NCBI GenBank assembly: GCA_964247055.1
Contig: OZ176051.1
Span: 4,278,001-4,342,000 of the forward strand
DNA: 64,000 nt
DNA from: Paragordius varius
Taxonomy: Eukaryota > Nematomorpha
Reading direction: 5' to 3'
Part shown: piece by piece, positions 1-14,764 of the stretch
Position numbering within the stretch: the first letter of the stretch is position 1
Layout of the letters: the number at the start of each line of letters is the position of its first letter
Notes under the pieces: model-generated
Told to the model about the DNA's origin: nothing
Database searches by the model: none
The model's input: the letters and a program-made list of their open reading frames with translations, nothing else
Made by a program: the position numbers and the translations under genes

Positions 1-1006
1 TGATTGTGAAAAAGACTGCTGGGATTCATTGGTAAATTTTATTAGTGGTAGAATTTTTGTTTTAGCAATTGGAATAGAAATATTAATAACCTTTTGTATT
101 GGAACCCAAACCATATTTTTTCCTAAACCGTTTTGACACTCCACAAAATTCCAAAAAAATCAATCGTTTATGTCCGAAAAACGGTTAAACTGATTTACAA
201 ATTTTATGATGTTTTTAATTTTTAATACTGTTCACCTTATTTATCAATCTTCTATAATTTTTATTTACAAAAATATATTGAATCCTACAGTAAAGCATAA
301 TTTGGGTTTGCACGCATGTGTTTTTGCGTCTGCTCTTAAACATTCCCAAATTAGGAAATCCGTAAATTGAAAAAAAAGAAAAACGGAATGAGGGCCATTT
401 AATTAAAAAACTATGGAACCAGAATCAATGTTTCGTTCGCAAAATACACTAAAAAACCGAATTCAAAACTTTTTTGGTTAAAAAAATTTGGAAGGATTTG
501 TGAACCGTATTTTTTTTTAAAGGAGCCCGAACTAGATACAATAAAATAATAAAGGAATTAAGAAGGTTCTATTTCCGATTTAGGGTTTTTTCATTTATAT
601 AATTTTGTTGATATAATAATTGACTACCTCCAGAACTATATCAAACTTACATGCTTTTTTAATTATAAGAATAGGTATTTTAGACGTATATTTTAGAATG
701 GTTATTGCATTTTTACTTTGAATATTTGCATGAGGTCCGCATAACTCGCTGTGATCCATATTTTTGATTAAATTATTAAAATGCAACTTATGTTATTTTC
801 AGGAGTAAGTTTTGTACGAAAGCCTATTATACCCCGGTGTGGTTAATTTTAATTGACAATTTTAGGTTAATTTTTATTTTTAACCTAGATTAGACGAAAA
901 TAAAAAGGCTTTTTGATTGCCACCTTAGTTTTACGCTTATTTTCGCAAACAATAATCATAATTTTAAACAAAAATATTTGATTAATTTATTAATCAATGT
1001 TAACAG
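1..1006. other. Upstream/intronic AT-rich DNA before the first clear exon
   Basis: No confident coding block. The first clear exon begins at 1007 behind a good acceptor, so this is most likely intron of the large EGF gene whose 5' part lies outside the window. A short open stretch at about 806-840 follows a TTTTCAG acceptor and has GT donors at its end. It could be one more small exon; phase does not settle it. Confidence 0.4.
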
Positions 1007-4000
1007 GTGTGTTCTGCTTTTCGCTATTGGTCGGAACAGGAAATATGTGGCTTATTTTCTATTTCGTCCACAAATAAACCCGAATCTCTAAATATGACCC
1101 TGTATATAAAGAATCTAAAAAATGAGCCAAGATTAATAACGAAACGTGACATTGAAGATAACCCATCCCAACGTTTAATTTTGATCAAGGATTTATCAAG
1201 CGCTCATTTTTGCTCATTTGGTCATTCCTCGGAAAATGCTGAAAAAATGTTATCCCAATCTTTAGGCTGTACGGGGAATCGCATTCTAACTTTTATTGAT
1301 GCATCATTTGAAGCCATATATTATAATACGGCAAAGGAAAGTGAATCTCTTAATAAAACATTGGATGATTACTTACAACAAATGATAAATACTTCATGGA
1401 CTTTTACACAAACTTTTTCATCGGATCCTAAAGTCCTAGCAAGACATCGCTCTAATGTCTGTCAAAAAATCTTTGAAACTGTTTCGCAATTTGTTAATTT
1501 TAATGATGGAACTGACATAAACAAAAATATTAGGACTGGGCTAATGACATTACCCATATCCCTAACAACAAATCACAACAAAAACAATGTTTCAATTACT
1601 AGTTGCGAGCATGAACTCCAAAAACTATATGATACAATAGAGAATTGTGAAGGCCACCAAAATTGTCACTTGACACTTCCAGAAAAATGTTTAATTGACT
1701 ATTTTTCTACCCATTTTGACGGAAACACTAAAAATGTTTTGCAATTAGTGGGAAGGCGTTTTAAAGTTGTTATGGATTGTGTGCCCAATCCTTGCGATTA
1801 TGCCGGAGATGATTATTGCAACAATGGTGGCAAATGTCATCCTGGTAAGTATTAATAGTGATATTTTACACCCGAAATACATGATTATAACTTAAAAATA
1901 TATTTTTTGCATAGTAAATCACATGCTGACCTGCAAGTGTCCACCGGGTTTTATAGGGCCTAAATGTGATTATTATGTTTCTCCTTGCCTCATATCGCCT
2001 TGTTTGAACGGAGGTGAATGCAAAGAACAAATAAATTTTGATATGTCAACAACAGAACTCAGTACTTTCGCTGCCGTTTCTCCAATGAAATTTGTTTGTA
2101 TATGTCCAGAAGGTAAGTGACTTCTCAAATTTTTTGGTAGTCCACTAAATAATTTATATGTAAAATTGATAAATGATCTTTAATGCAATTTAGGTTTTAG
2201 CGGAAAATTTTGCCAAATCGGCGTTGACTATTGCAAACTTTCAAGAGCGGGAAATAATGCTAGTTCTTTAGACGAACATTATCCTTGTAGAAATAGTGGA
2301 ATGTGCATGAACACTAATTCAGGATATACATGTTTGTGTCGAATAGGATTTTCTGGCTTACATTGTGAAAATTTTGCTGAGGGATGTAATAATAATCCTT
2401 GTCGCAATGGTGCGACTTGTCACTCCATGCCACTTGGACGTTTTTGGGTATATTACGATTACATATGCTAATTAATAATTTTTTTTATATTCAGATATTT
2501 ATATACCATATACGCTTTAAATTCACCCTAAAATAATTTATGCGTAACAAAAATTACATATATTGATATTCTTAAAAAAATGAAACTTTTAACAATATAA
2601 ATTATGCGATGAAGATATATTTTATATCAATAATGAGTTAAAATAACCCAAAAATGCATACTTTTTTTAGATTCGAAATTAAGGGTGAATACGAAGTGTT
2701 TTAGGGTGAATTTGAGGTGTAAATGGTATACATTAATATAAATATCTGTTGTCTTTATCCTGATATTTGCACGATAGTGCGAATGTCCACCGGGATGGGA
2801 GGGCTCTAATTGCAATAAGAATATCGATGATTGCGCTGAACGGCCGTGCGGACCTAATGCTAAATGCGTCGATGGTCATAGAAGATATTACTGTAAATGT
2901 CCAATAGGTTTTACCGGACTTCGGTGTACAGTTAAAATTTCTTTTTGTTCCATGCTCAAATATCAAATGTTATGCAATGCAGGGAACCCACTCAACAATG
3001 CAATGGGGAGTGAAATCCGTGGAACATGTTATGATACGCTTCTAGGCTACGCTTGTAAATGTAATTATGGCTACTATGGTGAGCATTTTTCTAAATTCCA
3101 TTTATAAAAGTTTTATTTTCAAGTAATATCAATGCCTAAGATATTTTACCTATGTAGGAAAAAATTGTGAAAAATCGATTGATTGGTGTAAAACCAATCC
3201 TTGTCAAAACTTAGCCTTGTGCCGTAATAATGGATCCCAATTTCATTGTCAATGTAGAACTGGGTATTCTGGTATGAACATATTATTATAAATAATTAGC
3301 AATTTATTAATTATAATAAGTTAGTTACATTTCTATTTATAAACATTATGACCAAAATATAGCGCTCAATCGTCATGATAGATTTTTATAAGCAAATATG
3401 GGTATTAGTGTAATTTGTTTGATTATAGCGTATTTTTAAATATAAATGTATAAACGTTGTCCCATACAAAGCAGATATTAACAAGAAAGAGTGAAGATAA
3501 TGACTATTTGCTTGGCTTAGTATATTGATATAAGAGGCTTATATGTCTAAACCAGGAGTGTCAACAAACGGCCCGCTGGCCTCATGCGGCTTTCTAAAAT
3601 ATTTTCGCCGTCTAGAAGAAATTTTAAAAATACCAAATAAAAATTTTATAATTTAAAAATGGTAATTAACAGAATCTAACTAAAATTGATCCTTCCTAAA
3701 CAAATCTCAATCCATAATTTGGCAATGAATTAGAAAATATTTTCAAATACCAGGTGCATTTATTACCGGTTTTCGGGGAGAAACACATGTCATTTTGAAA
3801 GGAGATTATTTTATTTAAATTACATTGTAGCTATAGCAGTTAAATTACAGGACAGCTCATATCTCAGGCAATATATGATGCTGGGCCGGAAAATTGATTG
3901 GCTTTTGCAAAAAACCATTCGTGACCATTTTCCAACGTCTTTGAAATTAATGAAGTGCTGCTATGCGAGGATGTGCCAAGTTGTATTAGTTAAATGGCGA

Positions 4001-7000
4001 TAGGACAGAAGAGTTCAGCGGATGTGGCAAAAATTCCCAGCGAAGCATTTTAAGGTGTCTTTTACTGGTTTTGCCGTGCTAAGCGAAGCATCATGTAACA
4101 AAATCCCTTTGCCATGTTTTCTGTCTCACTCCGATTGTTTTTCGTATAATGCATGGTTTAAATTAGGTATTTTTCAGCGATGGTGTTGTATGTCAACAAT
4201 TTCATAAGACTTGAAAAGTTTATAATACACAACACCGCTCTGGTCCCACATGACACAGAGCATGATTTTGCTGAAATTTGGCCTTTTGCTAAGCAAGATG
4301 AAAGTCATGATTCTGCTTTGAATTTGCAAAATAGAGCCATTACTCATCACCCGTCCTGATTCAATGCAAACATTCCTTTGCATCACAAAGCAGGATTTTA
4401 CTACAAGTCTGTGCGATTTTCGATTTTATATTTTAGATTGTGTAGAACCATTACAGAATTTTTTGGTTTTTCCCAATCTCTTATCTATTGACTGGTTTTT
4501 TAGAATTGGATCAGAATTCAATTGCTCTTGCGCCGTCTTCCAGTTGTGTGGTTTACCAGAGCGTATCTCCCTCCAGAGCTATAAAGTTATCTGCAATACT
4601 TCAAGAGTAGATTATTATTAGGAAATTTTATCAAACGGATATAATTTTAACTAATTGTTGATGGTTGTGAAATATAATTATGATTATATTTCCAAAAAAA
4701 TAAGCATGTTATGACATTATTACAAATCGTCTGCTATAAATTTATTTTGAAATATATATCAAATCAGGATAATATATATTGTAAATTGTTATATTGCATG
4801 TATGTTTTCGAGAATTCAAAACACGCGGTTGCTAAATAATTTAAAAAAGGAATTTCTTAGTTCATAATTGGTGGCAATGGCTGATTGTTGTTTATAAAAC
4901 GGTTTTTCTATCTGTTTTAACAATTAAAGGCAGAATGCTATTTCTTTTTTTGCCGTTTAACTTGTTTCCGAAAACCGACTTAGTTGCCATCTTTAGGGGA
5001 TTCCCGATTCGTTTTAATATGCATCATGTCCCGTTTAAATGAATACTAGTGCTATTAAAATTATATAAATATGTCACATTTATTATAATACCAATATATT
5101 AGGACTATTATGTGAACATAATGAAAAGGATTGCGAGCAACAACCGTGTTTAAATGGTGGGTGGTGTAGTCCCCAGACAGATGGGAAAAAATGCGTATGT
5201 CCCTCTGGATACACCGTATATGTTTTTTTGTACAATAAAATATATAAGGACCACAACCAATAAATTTTTAATCACATCAATCCTAATAGCGACCAATTAT
5301 TATAAAATTTAATCCTTTTAGGGTGATAGATGCGAAGCAAATTATGATCCCTGTAAGACGGCAATGTGTCATCCCAACAATACTCAATACTGCATTCCAG
5401 AAATTTTTAATAAAGACAACAATATCAATTATCGATGTATGTGTAAATATAATCACTATGGATTACATTGTGAACAGGACGAAGATTTAACCGTATTTAG
5501 TACTACAAAACGTTTGCACTTTAAACAATTCACTGATAATTCTATCTGCAGTCCGAATTTCATATGTCTTAATGGTGGAATATGCGAATCCCACAACAAA
5601 TGTAATTGTTTGCCTGGGTGGGAAGGGAGGCAATGTGAACGTATGTCAATGGCATGCACCGTTCCTAAAATATTACATAACCCCGAAGCGAATTTCGAAA
5701 ATTATACCCATAAATCTATTTTACCTCTACCGTGTCAACCAAATGATATAGCTGATATCTCAAGCCTACGAACACCAAATAAGTGCTTAAATGTTTTTCC
5801 AAACGATTATTACTGCCAATGTCAATTAGATCAAAATTTGGATAAAACCTCTTTAATTGATCAAAGTAATACAAGGCTGTCAAAAAAACGCATGTGGTCA
5901 GTGGGGAAAGATTGTGAAATTGTGTCAACTAATATTGATAATCCTTGTGCAGGTAATCCATGCAAAAATGGAGGTACATGTAATTATTTTGTTCGAAATA
6001 AGAAAGCTCCCGGAAGCCATATGAACAAAAGGCATTTTTCTGTCACTTGCACTTGTCCGTTGGGATCGTATGGAACGTTTTGCGAAATCAAAAAGGATCC
6101 ATGCGAAGCTAAACCTTGTCGAAACGGTGCCACATGTATATCATTATATACTGCAGTAGATAATGATCTACAACATAAAAAACTTAATAATTCCGCATTC
6201 TCGGGAAAAATTAAAAGCCCCTATATATGCGTCTGTCCAAAGGGATTGGTTGGATTTCATTGTGAACATAATCCTAATGATTGCACCTTCTCTTCCTGTC
6301 CCAAACCGAGTATGCAAATTATTATATCATGAAAATAAAATATATATACTACATTGGGAGACAACAAATTTATAGGGATTTATTGGATAGTTTAAGGTGC
6401 TTTATTGAATTTTTGCCGGTATCCTGTTAGGTAAGTCAACAGCTCCGAGAATTTAGTCTCACAAAATAATCGAATATTATATTTTTTGAGAAAATGGTTA
6501 GATAGTTTCGATTTAGAACTGTCATTATAATAAAATATAATTGGTGGATATTCAGTTAAAAATATAAGTTTAGGAAAATATGTAGCTTGGTATTTTTTTG
6601 TTATATCATCCAAAACTAGTACCCTGTTTAGTAAAACCTCTATTTTTTAAAAAGTGGCGCATAAATTATAAGGGTGGGGCCCTAACGATAGTTTTACCCT
6701 TTCTCTCCCAAAAATTAAAAAAGGACCCCTTAGCAATTATCATTTGCAATTATATGGGATTGTATAAAAGCATTCAATTTTTAATATATAAGTCATTAAT
6801 GTTCATTAATCCTATTTTATGATTACATAAATATGATTTGAACATATAATTAATTAGAATTTTACCATCAGTTATTTTTTTATATATCATGTCAGGTAAA
6901 TGTATGGATGAATTGGGTGGATATCATTGCGAATGCCCACTATCTATGGCACCTGTTCATTACAACAATCGAACTTTGTTAGATTGTGACAAAGGTTTGT

Positions 7001-10000
7001 CCAAGTCATTTGATTTACGGTTTTACGGCAAAGAAAAAGCAGCATATTCTACATTTTTGCATGGCCAAAACATACGCTATGATACAATAAAACCGGCCTT
7101 CTCTATTTCGCTTTGGATCAAGTTTAGTGTACCCGAGGATTCTGGCATGTTTTTTACCCTTTTATCAGCCACGGATACTATGCAAGAACAAAGCATTACA
7201 ATTGATAATGATGAGGATGCCACCAGCATAAGGATGAAAGAACAGGACATACTTATAACAATGAATCATTTTGGGATCCGGTTGGCCCTGTTTGAAGCAC
7301 AAAGCGAACAAACCTTGGGTGAAAATATAAATGGTCAAGCATCAGAACGTAGTAACAAAAATGTAGGGGGTGAAAGTGACACAAAAACACGCATTTTTAT
7401 CCCTTTCGATCCGTTTGTCATCAATGATGGAGAGTGGCATCACATTAGTTTTGTGTATCTTGATGGGAAATATGGGATTATACTTGACAGTGAACCGCTG
7501 GCTCATGGCAGCTATGATAAGAGTAATTGTCGCGGTTAAATATAATTAAATTTTCAAAATGATGTTCAAATTTAAGGTCTAGAATGTATAATCTATTCTT
7601 CACTTCATATTTAACTCATTTAGACCTAATAACATTGCCTCGGAGGATTAAAATTGTGTTGGGAAGTTTACAATCGTATTTCCATGACACACAAAACACA
7701 AAAAATGGACAAGGTTTCCGCGGTCTATTGAGGGACGTTCAGTTTTGGACCCGTGCCCTCAGATTTCCTGAAGAATTGGATGATGGCGTAAATATTTTAA
7801 ATTTATTACCGCTAATTAGACAAATTCACACACTTTTAGATATTATGATAAGTTAATGATGATATTAGATTTTTTTGTAAATGTAATTTCTAAATTTGTA
7901 TTCAAGATTGAATTTATCCATTATTCGAATAATATAAATGATTAAAATACATTAGCATAAATAAATTTGAATATCGTTAATTAAATATTATTTTAAGTTT
8001 TTAATGTTTCATATTTTTATGGTATTTAAAATACATTTTCCATCATCCATTATTAAAAAATTTAACGACATTGGAAAAAATAAATTAAAATACCATCCCA
8101 AATTTTACAAAATTATATTTTAAAATATGGCAGGGTAAATGTCATTCTTCAAGTATCTCGGATCAAAATTTACTGATAACTTGGACAGCGTTTCTGACTA
8201 CACTCAAGGGAAAAGTTTATCCACAATGGCACACAAACGCTAAAGCCTACCCATGCCACGAAAGCCCTAAAAATACTTATAAAAATAAAATGTCAAAAAT
8301 CAAGGGTCAAAACGCTATAACTGACGCCCCTGTTTTAGTTAAAGAATTGGATAACATAAGGATTGTCCTTAAGGAGCCTAAGAAAGAGGTTATAGTCACT
8401 TGGCCCGAACCCGTTTTCCTAAACAAGAAAGGACGCGTGACCAAAATTGAACAAAATTATTTTTCTGGTTAGATATTTTGTATAAATTACTCTAATACAA
8501 AAAATTAAGTCAAATATGGATCGTTTTGTTGGTTGTATTTTTTGATTTATTGGTAATATACTACTTCTTTTTACGAGATGGTTTTATAAAACAAAGTATA
8601 AATATAAAATCGTAAAGGCCAACAAAACATCCTTATATAGAATTTTATACGGATTGATATGAATATTTCGCAAATAGGTGATATATTTACGTGGGGACAT
8701 TACATTATAAAATACATGGCTTTTGATGATGATGGAAACTATGCCATTGCCAAATTTTCGCTCTATGTAATGAAAGAAGATTGCCCACCAATTCATAAAA
8801 TGGATATGTACATAAATGAAACATGCACTGTTTGGGGTCAATCTCAATTTTATGATTCCAAAAAATGTACCATTAATTGTAAAAAAACTGCCAATACACC
8901 TACCCATTTAACATTGGTAAAAACTATTTTAGAAATTAAAATTAATCCGTTATTTAATTAAAATCAATTTTTTTTAATAAATATTTAGACTGAGTCAAAT
9001 TCTTTTACATGTTCTGAATCCGGGGTTTGGAAACCAAGGTTTGGTCTTCCCCAATGTAAATTGCCTTATCTCTATACCTATCCACTCTGTTCTCGTCAAG
9101 TCACCCAAAAGGAAAGATACGTTATTATTAATCTTAAGTATTCAAACGGAGAAAATAGCAATGTTTGTGCTTCACGAAATAGTGCAAGCTTGGACATCAC
9201 ATTAAATAGCATGTTTAACAATCTCATCCGTGACAATCAAGATTTATGTATGCTTATAAACTGTTCAACTGCCCAATCTAATTTAACCTCTGGAAACAAT
9301 GAAAAATCTGTATCGGATTGTACAACTATGGCTAAAGAAACGTCGAACACCCCTTTCACAATATATAAATATACCCAAAAAATTAAATTAATAATACCAT
9401 CATCATCATCATCAAATACTAATTATTCACTACATACCTCATCTGCAACTTCGATTGAAGATAAGAACATAAACGAATTACATTTAAATAAGCTTTTGGA
9501 ATGGCTTCAATTACGGATTACGAATCCACATTCAGAGTTTAATGCCTTAAACGTAAGCGCGAACATTGAGCCAAATGCTATCTTAAAACTTATGCACCGT
9601 TCTTTTTCCATCCATGTGCAATATGAATGCCCCGAAGGATCAATATTTATCGATAACATTTGTTCAAAGTATTGAATATAATTACAAATTATTAAAATAA
9701 TAGATTTTTATGCGCATAACATTTTATGTATCAGAGCCTTTATATTATCAAATTTATAATTTACAATTTAACTTCACCCTTAAACAATTCAAATTCACCC
9801 TTAAACAATTCCGATTCACCCTTAAACAATTCAAATTCACCCTCGAACAATTCAAATTCACCCTCAAAAAATATAAGTTTTTTAAGATTAAAAACCTATA
9901 TTTTTTATATTTTTCAAAAAATAAAAATTATGTTTTAAATTAAAATAATACTTAAAAAATAATAAACTATACCATAAACATATATTTCATATTAATAAGT

Positions 10001-13000
10001 TATATTAGTTTGAAAACATATAATTTATTTTTAAGGTGAATTTGAATTGTTCAAAGGTGATTTTTAATTGTTCAAGGGTGAATTTTTGTTCGAGGGTGAA
10101 TTTGAATTGTTCAAGGGTTTTGAACTGTAAATGGTATATTAAATCAATTTTTCATTTTTATGCCTATATAGATGTGCGATGGGAAGTTTTTATGAAACTT
10201 CCACCAGGAAATGTAAACTTTGTCCATACAACACTTACCAAGATAAAGAAGGCAAAACATATTGTAATCTCTGTCCTAAAAATCTTACCAGTGGAATATC
10301 AAACATAACTCTGTGTCAGGGAGCATCTTCAATACATAGTTGCATACGTATGTTTTTGTAGATTTGATACCAAATATATAAATTTATAATCATTTTATAA
10401 AAATTATATAATCAATGTTTCGTCTGATTATTGAAAAATGATCCGTTAAATTGGATTTTCTTGATAAAATGAAGCGTTTATGTGGTGTATGTATGCCATT
10501 CATAAAAGCGTCGTGTGGTTAAAACTAAAACTATTTCAATTTGATTTTAGGATTTTCAAAATATATCATTCCGCATGTAAAATAAAAATTTTTTCTCTTT
10601 CCCATAGGTCCATGTGAAGCCGGATCTTACTTTAAATACAAGCTTTCTCCAGGGACGCCTTCCGTTCAAGGGACGTGTGTTAAATGTCCAAAAGGGTTTT
10701 ACCAACCAAACAATGGTGCTTTCGAGTGTTTGGCTTGTCCGATTGGTTACACAACTTTCGCCGAGGGTAACATTAATAAAGATCCACCTATTAACCGAAA
10801 TTCACTTCACTCAAATCAATCATCATCTCAAACAGTTATAAATGATAAAGGGCATCAGGTTCTAGCATCTGGCTGTTATAGACCATGCCATTGTTTGAAT
10901 GGTGGTAAATGTGTGTATGCAAATGGGCCAAATCAGACCGAATCAGGTATATCAATGGGTATATTAAGTCATTTTGTAAAAATTATAACAAAACTAACCG
11001 TATATCTATCTTTTATTATTAAACATACCTTTTATACTTTGTTGATAGATAAATTTAATATATTGCCATCTTGTAATTGTCCTTATCCTTATGGCGGTGC
11101 GAGATGCGAAGTTATTGTGAGTGAAACATGCTTGCCAAGTTGCAAAAACAATCAACCTTGCCGGCAAGTAGAAAAAGTCATGATTAAAAAGAGTAAGCAT
11201 TGTATTGATTCAAATCTGAGATGCTGTATAAAATTTTATATCTCAATTTGTTATAGACGCTTAAAAGGGTCATGTGAAAAGGTGTTTATTGTAAAAAAGT
11301 CAAATTTTTATTACTGTCAACCTAGGCTGGTGGTTAAAGCTTCCAGTGATCTTAATAAATAGTCCTTCATTTATAAAAAATGAAAAAAGCTACTAAAGAT
11401 TTTTATTAATAGTTAAAGACAAGGTAACAAACATAGTTTTACGCATCGTACGAAAACGTGTCAAGAAATGGAAATGTGTGTGTGGACCCCGTTTTGGTGG
11501 CAATCAATGTGAAATGATGTGTCCTGTCCCATGTAAACCTAGTACTAGATGTTTAACCGATGAGCTTGGCAATCCCACATGCATGCCAAGTTTTGGACCA
11601 AAACAACTCTCAGACAAAGTTCAACTCCTACGACCGCCTGTAACGAAATCAGACAAAAAAAGTGATTTAATACTAATCGTTAATTATTTATAAGAGTTTT
11701 TCATATAATTAAGATTGTTCTTATATAAAAACGTAAAAAATTAATATTAGTTTTAATTATTATTATTTGGATACCCATATACAATTTATAATCTATCAAA
11801 CCGTTTAACACGAAAAAGTTGAAATTTTAAGTGTTTTATCATATCAGAAAAATATATTCAATATATTAATGATATAGGTAATATCCTTCACAAAAACGAG
11901 TTTGCTACAATGAGCAACCGTAACCCAGGAATAATCTCAACGACGAGGAACCCATTGTGCGTGTTTTGGGTCAATCCAGCCAACATGACAGAAAGTCAAA
12001 AACGTATGTGTGGTCTTTTAACCCTTATTTCACCCATGAGAGACCGGGCATCGAGTCCTGATGGAGACCATGATGAAGAAATTGAGGAGGAAATAACTTC
12101 GGATGGATTTGGAAGGAACGGTGATACAGGCAAAGCTGAAACTAATCCAAACAGCTTAGATAATATCGGAAATTTTATCGATGAAAATCAGTATGCGGGC
12201 GAACAGGTACTCAATCCCAATGATTTGCAAAACAAGGAGGAAGAGAGCGCAGGTAAGACACATTGTGTAATATAAATGGTTTTGTGTAAATATTCCATTT
12301 AAAAATTATTCAAATTTACTTTTTAAATCAATAAAACAAATATTTATTTTACATTTTTAGCATTATCCTCTCAAGACATATCAATAATATCCGGTGCTAT
12401 AGGAGGTGTTCTGCTCTTATTGGTAATGATGGGATTAATCATGCTTAGCATCATTTATTGGTAAGCTAACTAAATACTATAATTATTTTTATTAGACAAA
12501 ATAATGTAAAATATATGATTATATAAAAAAAATGATGTAATTAACTTTTAAGGTTTTTTCATAACAAAACATGTCGTTTGGAACCTTTTCTCAAAGAATA
12601 TGTGAAAAATATGCGACATAACATGTAGATTCGGTCCTTTTTTTTATAAGTGAATGAAACTCTTGGTGTAAGATTATGTGCCTTAAATGTATCAATTCAT
12701 CAATAATCCGTTTGATTACAATAATTGTAAATGACATTGTGCTGTCTTACGGCTAATTCGGTTTATTTATCATTTATATTCTTAATTGATCATGTTATTA
12801 GTGCAAATATATTATTTTTAAATAACAAGTCTGTTATTAATATCGCTTTTAGGCGTAAAAGAGTTAATATGGGTGCAAAATATTTTGGAAAACCTCATAT
12901 GATCCCACATATAAATCTACATGGTTATAATCGCAATAGAATGCATCTTCTTGACCATCAAAACATGAATAACAATAATAATAACACATTATCTGGCGAA

Positions 13001-14504
13001 TCTTCTTCTGGGTATTAATTTTATCAATAATATATATTTTAACACCAAAAGTAAAATGTTTATTAACCAATTAATAAATAAAGCTTTAAATGGACTTTTA
13101 TATATATCTTTGCTTTTTAATCAAAAACAGAGGTGGCTCCTTAAGTCAATACTATAGTATTCAACACCATCAGACTCAAAGAGGTATTCAAGGGCCAGCA
13201 GGCTTCATGGGAACTACTCTTCTATCCTCTGGGCCAAATTATGAAGTGCCAATCGTACATTCCGTAACATCTTACAACGAAACAATAAAAACGGAAATTT
13301 TAGCTGATGATGAAACTACCGAAGCAATTTATGCTGGAAGGTATAAGGGAAGACCATTAAATAACACCCATATGATGCAACATAATACGAATAATCGAAT
13401 CACCAACCCAAATAACATATACGGTCAACAAGAGAATTGCGTAAATTCTTGTACATACAGTTTGGATACCCTGGAATCTAACGTAGACATTGGCTTTACT
13501 TCAACCCCTAACAAAGAGGGCAGAAATAATCAGAACCTAGATTCAATCTCAAGCACCAATGCCCCGCATGGCCAAATCAACTATAAGAATGATAAAAATG
13601 ACTCTGCTAAACAATGTCAACAACTCCCCTATTATGCCTCATCTAAATTAGTTAACGGAAAAGTAAAATTATAAATTTTTTTAATATTTCTCATATTTTT
13701 ACAAACTATAAAGTAAATGGACTTACTTAAAATATTAGCATACAAGTTATATCAATCCGTGCTTCAATCATAATCTTCAAGACACCTACGATGATGACCC
13801 TAAATATTCGATGGATGGAACTTCAACATACATTAAGTAACAATCTTATATAAATATATACAATATATAAATTTTAAGTCAATTAAAAAACAGTTTCTGG
13901 CTAACGATAATATGCTTTTAATATGTAAGAAATAGGCATATAAGCGAAATAAATGCAATAATATTCCACATTCATGGTACTTATTTTAGGAGTAATATAA
14001 TAAAAGGGTAAACATATGAATTAATTGGGTACATTTATAAATAAAATAAATTTAGATTTTTAAAAAATAATTGAAATAATAAATATTAATATTTAATTTA
14101 TGAAACAATTTTATACAGGACCTATATTTGATATATTTCTTTTATGTGGAATATGATAAAGGATAACAGAAAAATTTCATTCACTGTTATTAAAAAAACT
14201 ATCATTTTAACATTTTATATATTAGTTTATAAGATGTTATCAGTATAATATTTTTGGTGAAACTATTTATCCTCTCAAAATATTTAATAACTAAAACGTC
14301 ATATATAGTATTTAAATGTTAATAAAATCGATTAGACCCAATGCAAAATGCGCTTGTTGCATTTCAAATATCACCTATTCATCAGAAGAAGCCCATCAAA
14401 CGTTCGACTCCACCATGACACCCGAAAATGATATCGCAGTAACACAAAATGACAAACACACCTCACCAATTAATCAAGAATCATTTTGCATTGCACCATT
14501 ATAA
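1007..14504 (+). CDS. Large EGF/pentraxin/HYR membrane protein, Uninflatable/SVEP1-like (5' incomplete)
   Basis: Exons: 1007-1844, 1915-2112, 2194-2447, 2778-3078, 3158-3271, 5103-5215, 5322-6309, 6896-7534, 7624-7787, 8134-8467, 8678-8916, 8989-9668, 10172-10347, 10608-10946, 11049-11192, 11413-11661, 11878-12252, 12361-12460, 12853-13011, 13131-13662, 13739-13836, 14336-14504. All phases agree, giving about 2400 codons. Domain order: a novel Cys-poor N-terminal stretch, about 14 EGF modules (exons 1-8), a pentraxin/LamG-like sandwich (exons 8-9, SLWIKF and DGEWHH), HYR (exons 10-11, VTWPEP), a sushi-like module, Ser/Thr-rich linker, two ephrin-receptor-like Cys modules (exons 13-14), further EGFs, an acidic juxtamembrane region, one TM helix (exon 18) and a cytoplasmic tail with an Asn run. 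This order matches insect Uninflatable and vertebrate SVEP1 in part. Role in cell-surface/apical matrix signalling is inferred from the family. No intron here is under 70 nt. Confidence 0.85.
2501..2731. mobile_element. MITE, TACCAT family (copy 1, intronic)
   Basis: It begins with TATACCATATACGC and ends with GTGTAAATGGTATA in inverted orientation. Subterminal AATTCACCCTA and TAGGGTGAATT face each other. It lies in the 2448-2777 intron. Similar elements are at 9755-10137 and 23931-24173, with a larger relative at 33243-35419. It has no coding capacity. Confidence 0.7.
3553..3640 (+). mobile_element. hAT-type transposon end
   Basis: CAGGAGTGTCAACAAACGGC resembles the common hAT terminus CAGGGGTGTCCAACNNGCGGCC. 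The second end was not found, so this is a fragment within the intron 3272-5102. Confidence 0.4.
3860..4610 (-). mobile_element. mariner transposase remnant, intronic
   Basis: In reverse orientation the frames spell diagnostic mariner (D,D34D) blocks: KIMLCVMWDQSGVVYYKLF (catalytic WWDQ.G..Y block), KHGKGILLHDASLSTAKPV (normally ILLHDNARPH.AKPV) and an N-terminal RLGKTKKF block. Several frameshifts and stops break it, and the second catalytic region has lost the usual DNA-PSH pattern. It sits in the 1.8-kb intron between EGF exons. Confidence 0.75.
9755..10137. mobile_element. MITE, TACCAT family, with inverted arrays of a 21-bp repeat (copy 2, intronic)
   Basis: The left arm has about five head-to-tail units of roughly 21 bp (TTCACCCTTAAACAATTCAA). 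The right arm carries the same unit inverted (TTGAATTGTTCAAGGGTGAA). The right end reads ACTGTAAATGGTATA. The element lies in the intron 9669-10171. Apparent open frames across the array are an effect of the 21-bp period. Confidence 0.75.
13739..14504 (+). other. Alternative 3' ends of the EGF-protein gene
   Basis: If the exon beginning at 13739 is not spliced it stops at 13838-13840. A donor at 13837 joined to an acceptor ending at 14335 keeps frame and adds 55 codons with a CxCC motif, ending at 14504. The added stretch is richer in GC than its flanks, which favours it being coding. Two C-termini from alternative splicing or intron retention are possible. Confidence 0.5.
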
Positions 14505-14764
14505 AATTATGAGACTTGTTGAAATTTACATAAATTGTATATTCTGTGATATCATTCCATTTTGAAGATATTTGTCACAAATAACAAACACGGTTAGTTT
14601 ACGGCATTATATATATCTCTGGCATTTTTACATTCATTTACACATTCATATCAGCCTTGAAATGCATAACTAATTTTTATTTATTAATTTTTATTCACTC
14701 TCATAACCAGATTTTTATATATATTTGTATCAAATAAATTTATTTGCTGTTTATATGATTGCAA

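Noticed and set aside
9710-9943. Two parallel open frames with repeated Phe-Thr-Leu or Asn-Ser-Pro
   Set aside because: The 21-bp repeat array of a MITE keeps several frames open.
14316-14504. Separate small gene after the EGF-protein gene
   Set aside because: A splice from 13837 to 14336 joins it in frame, so it is better taken as the last exon.
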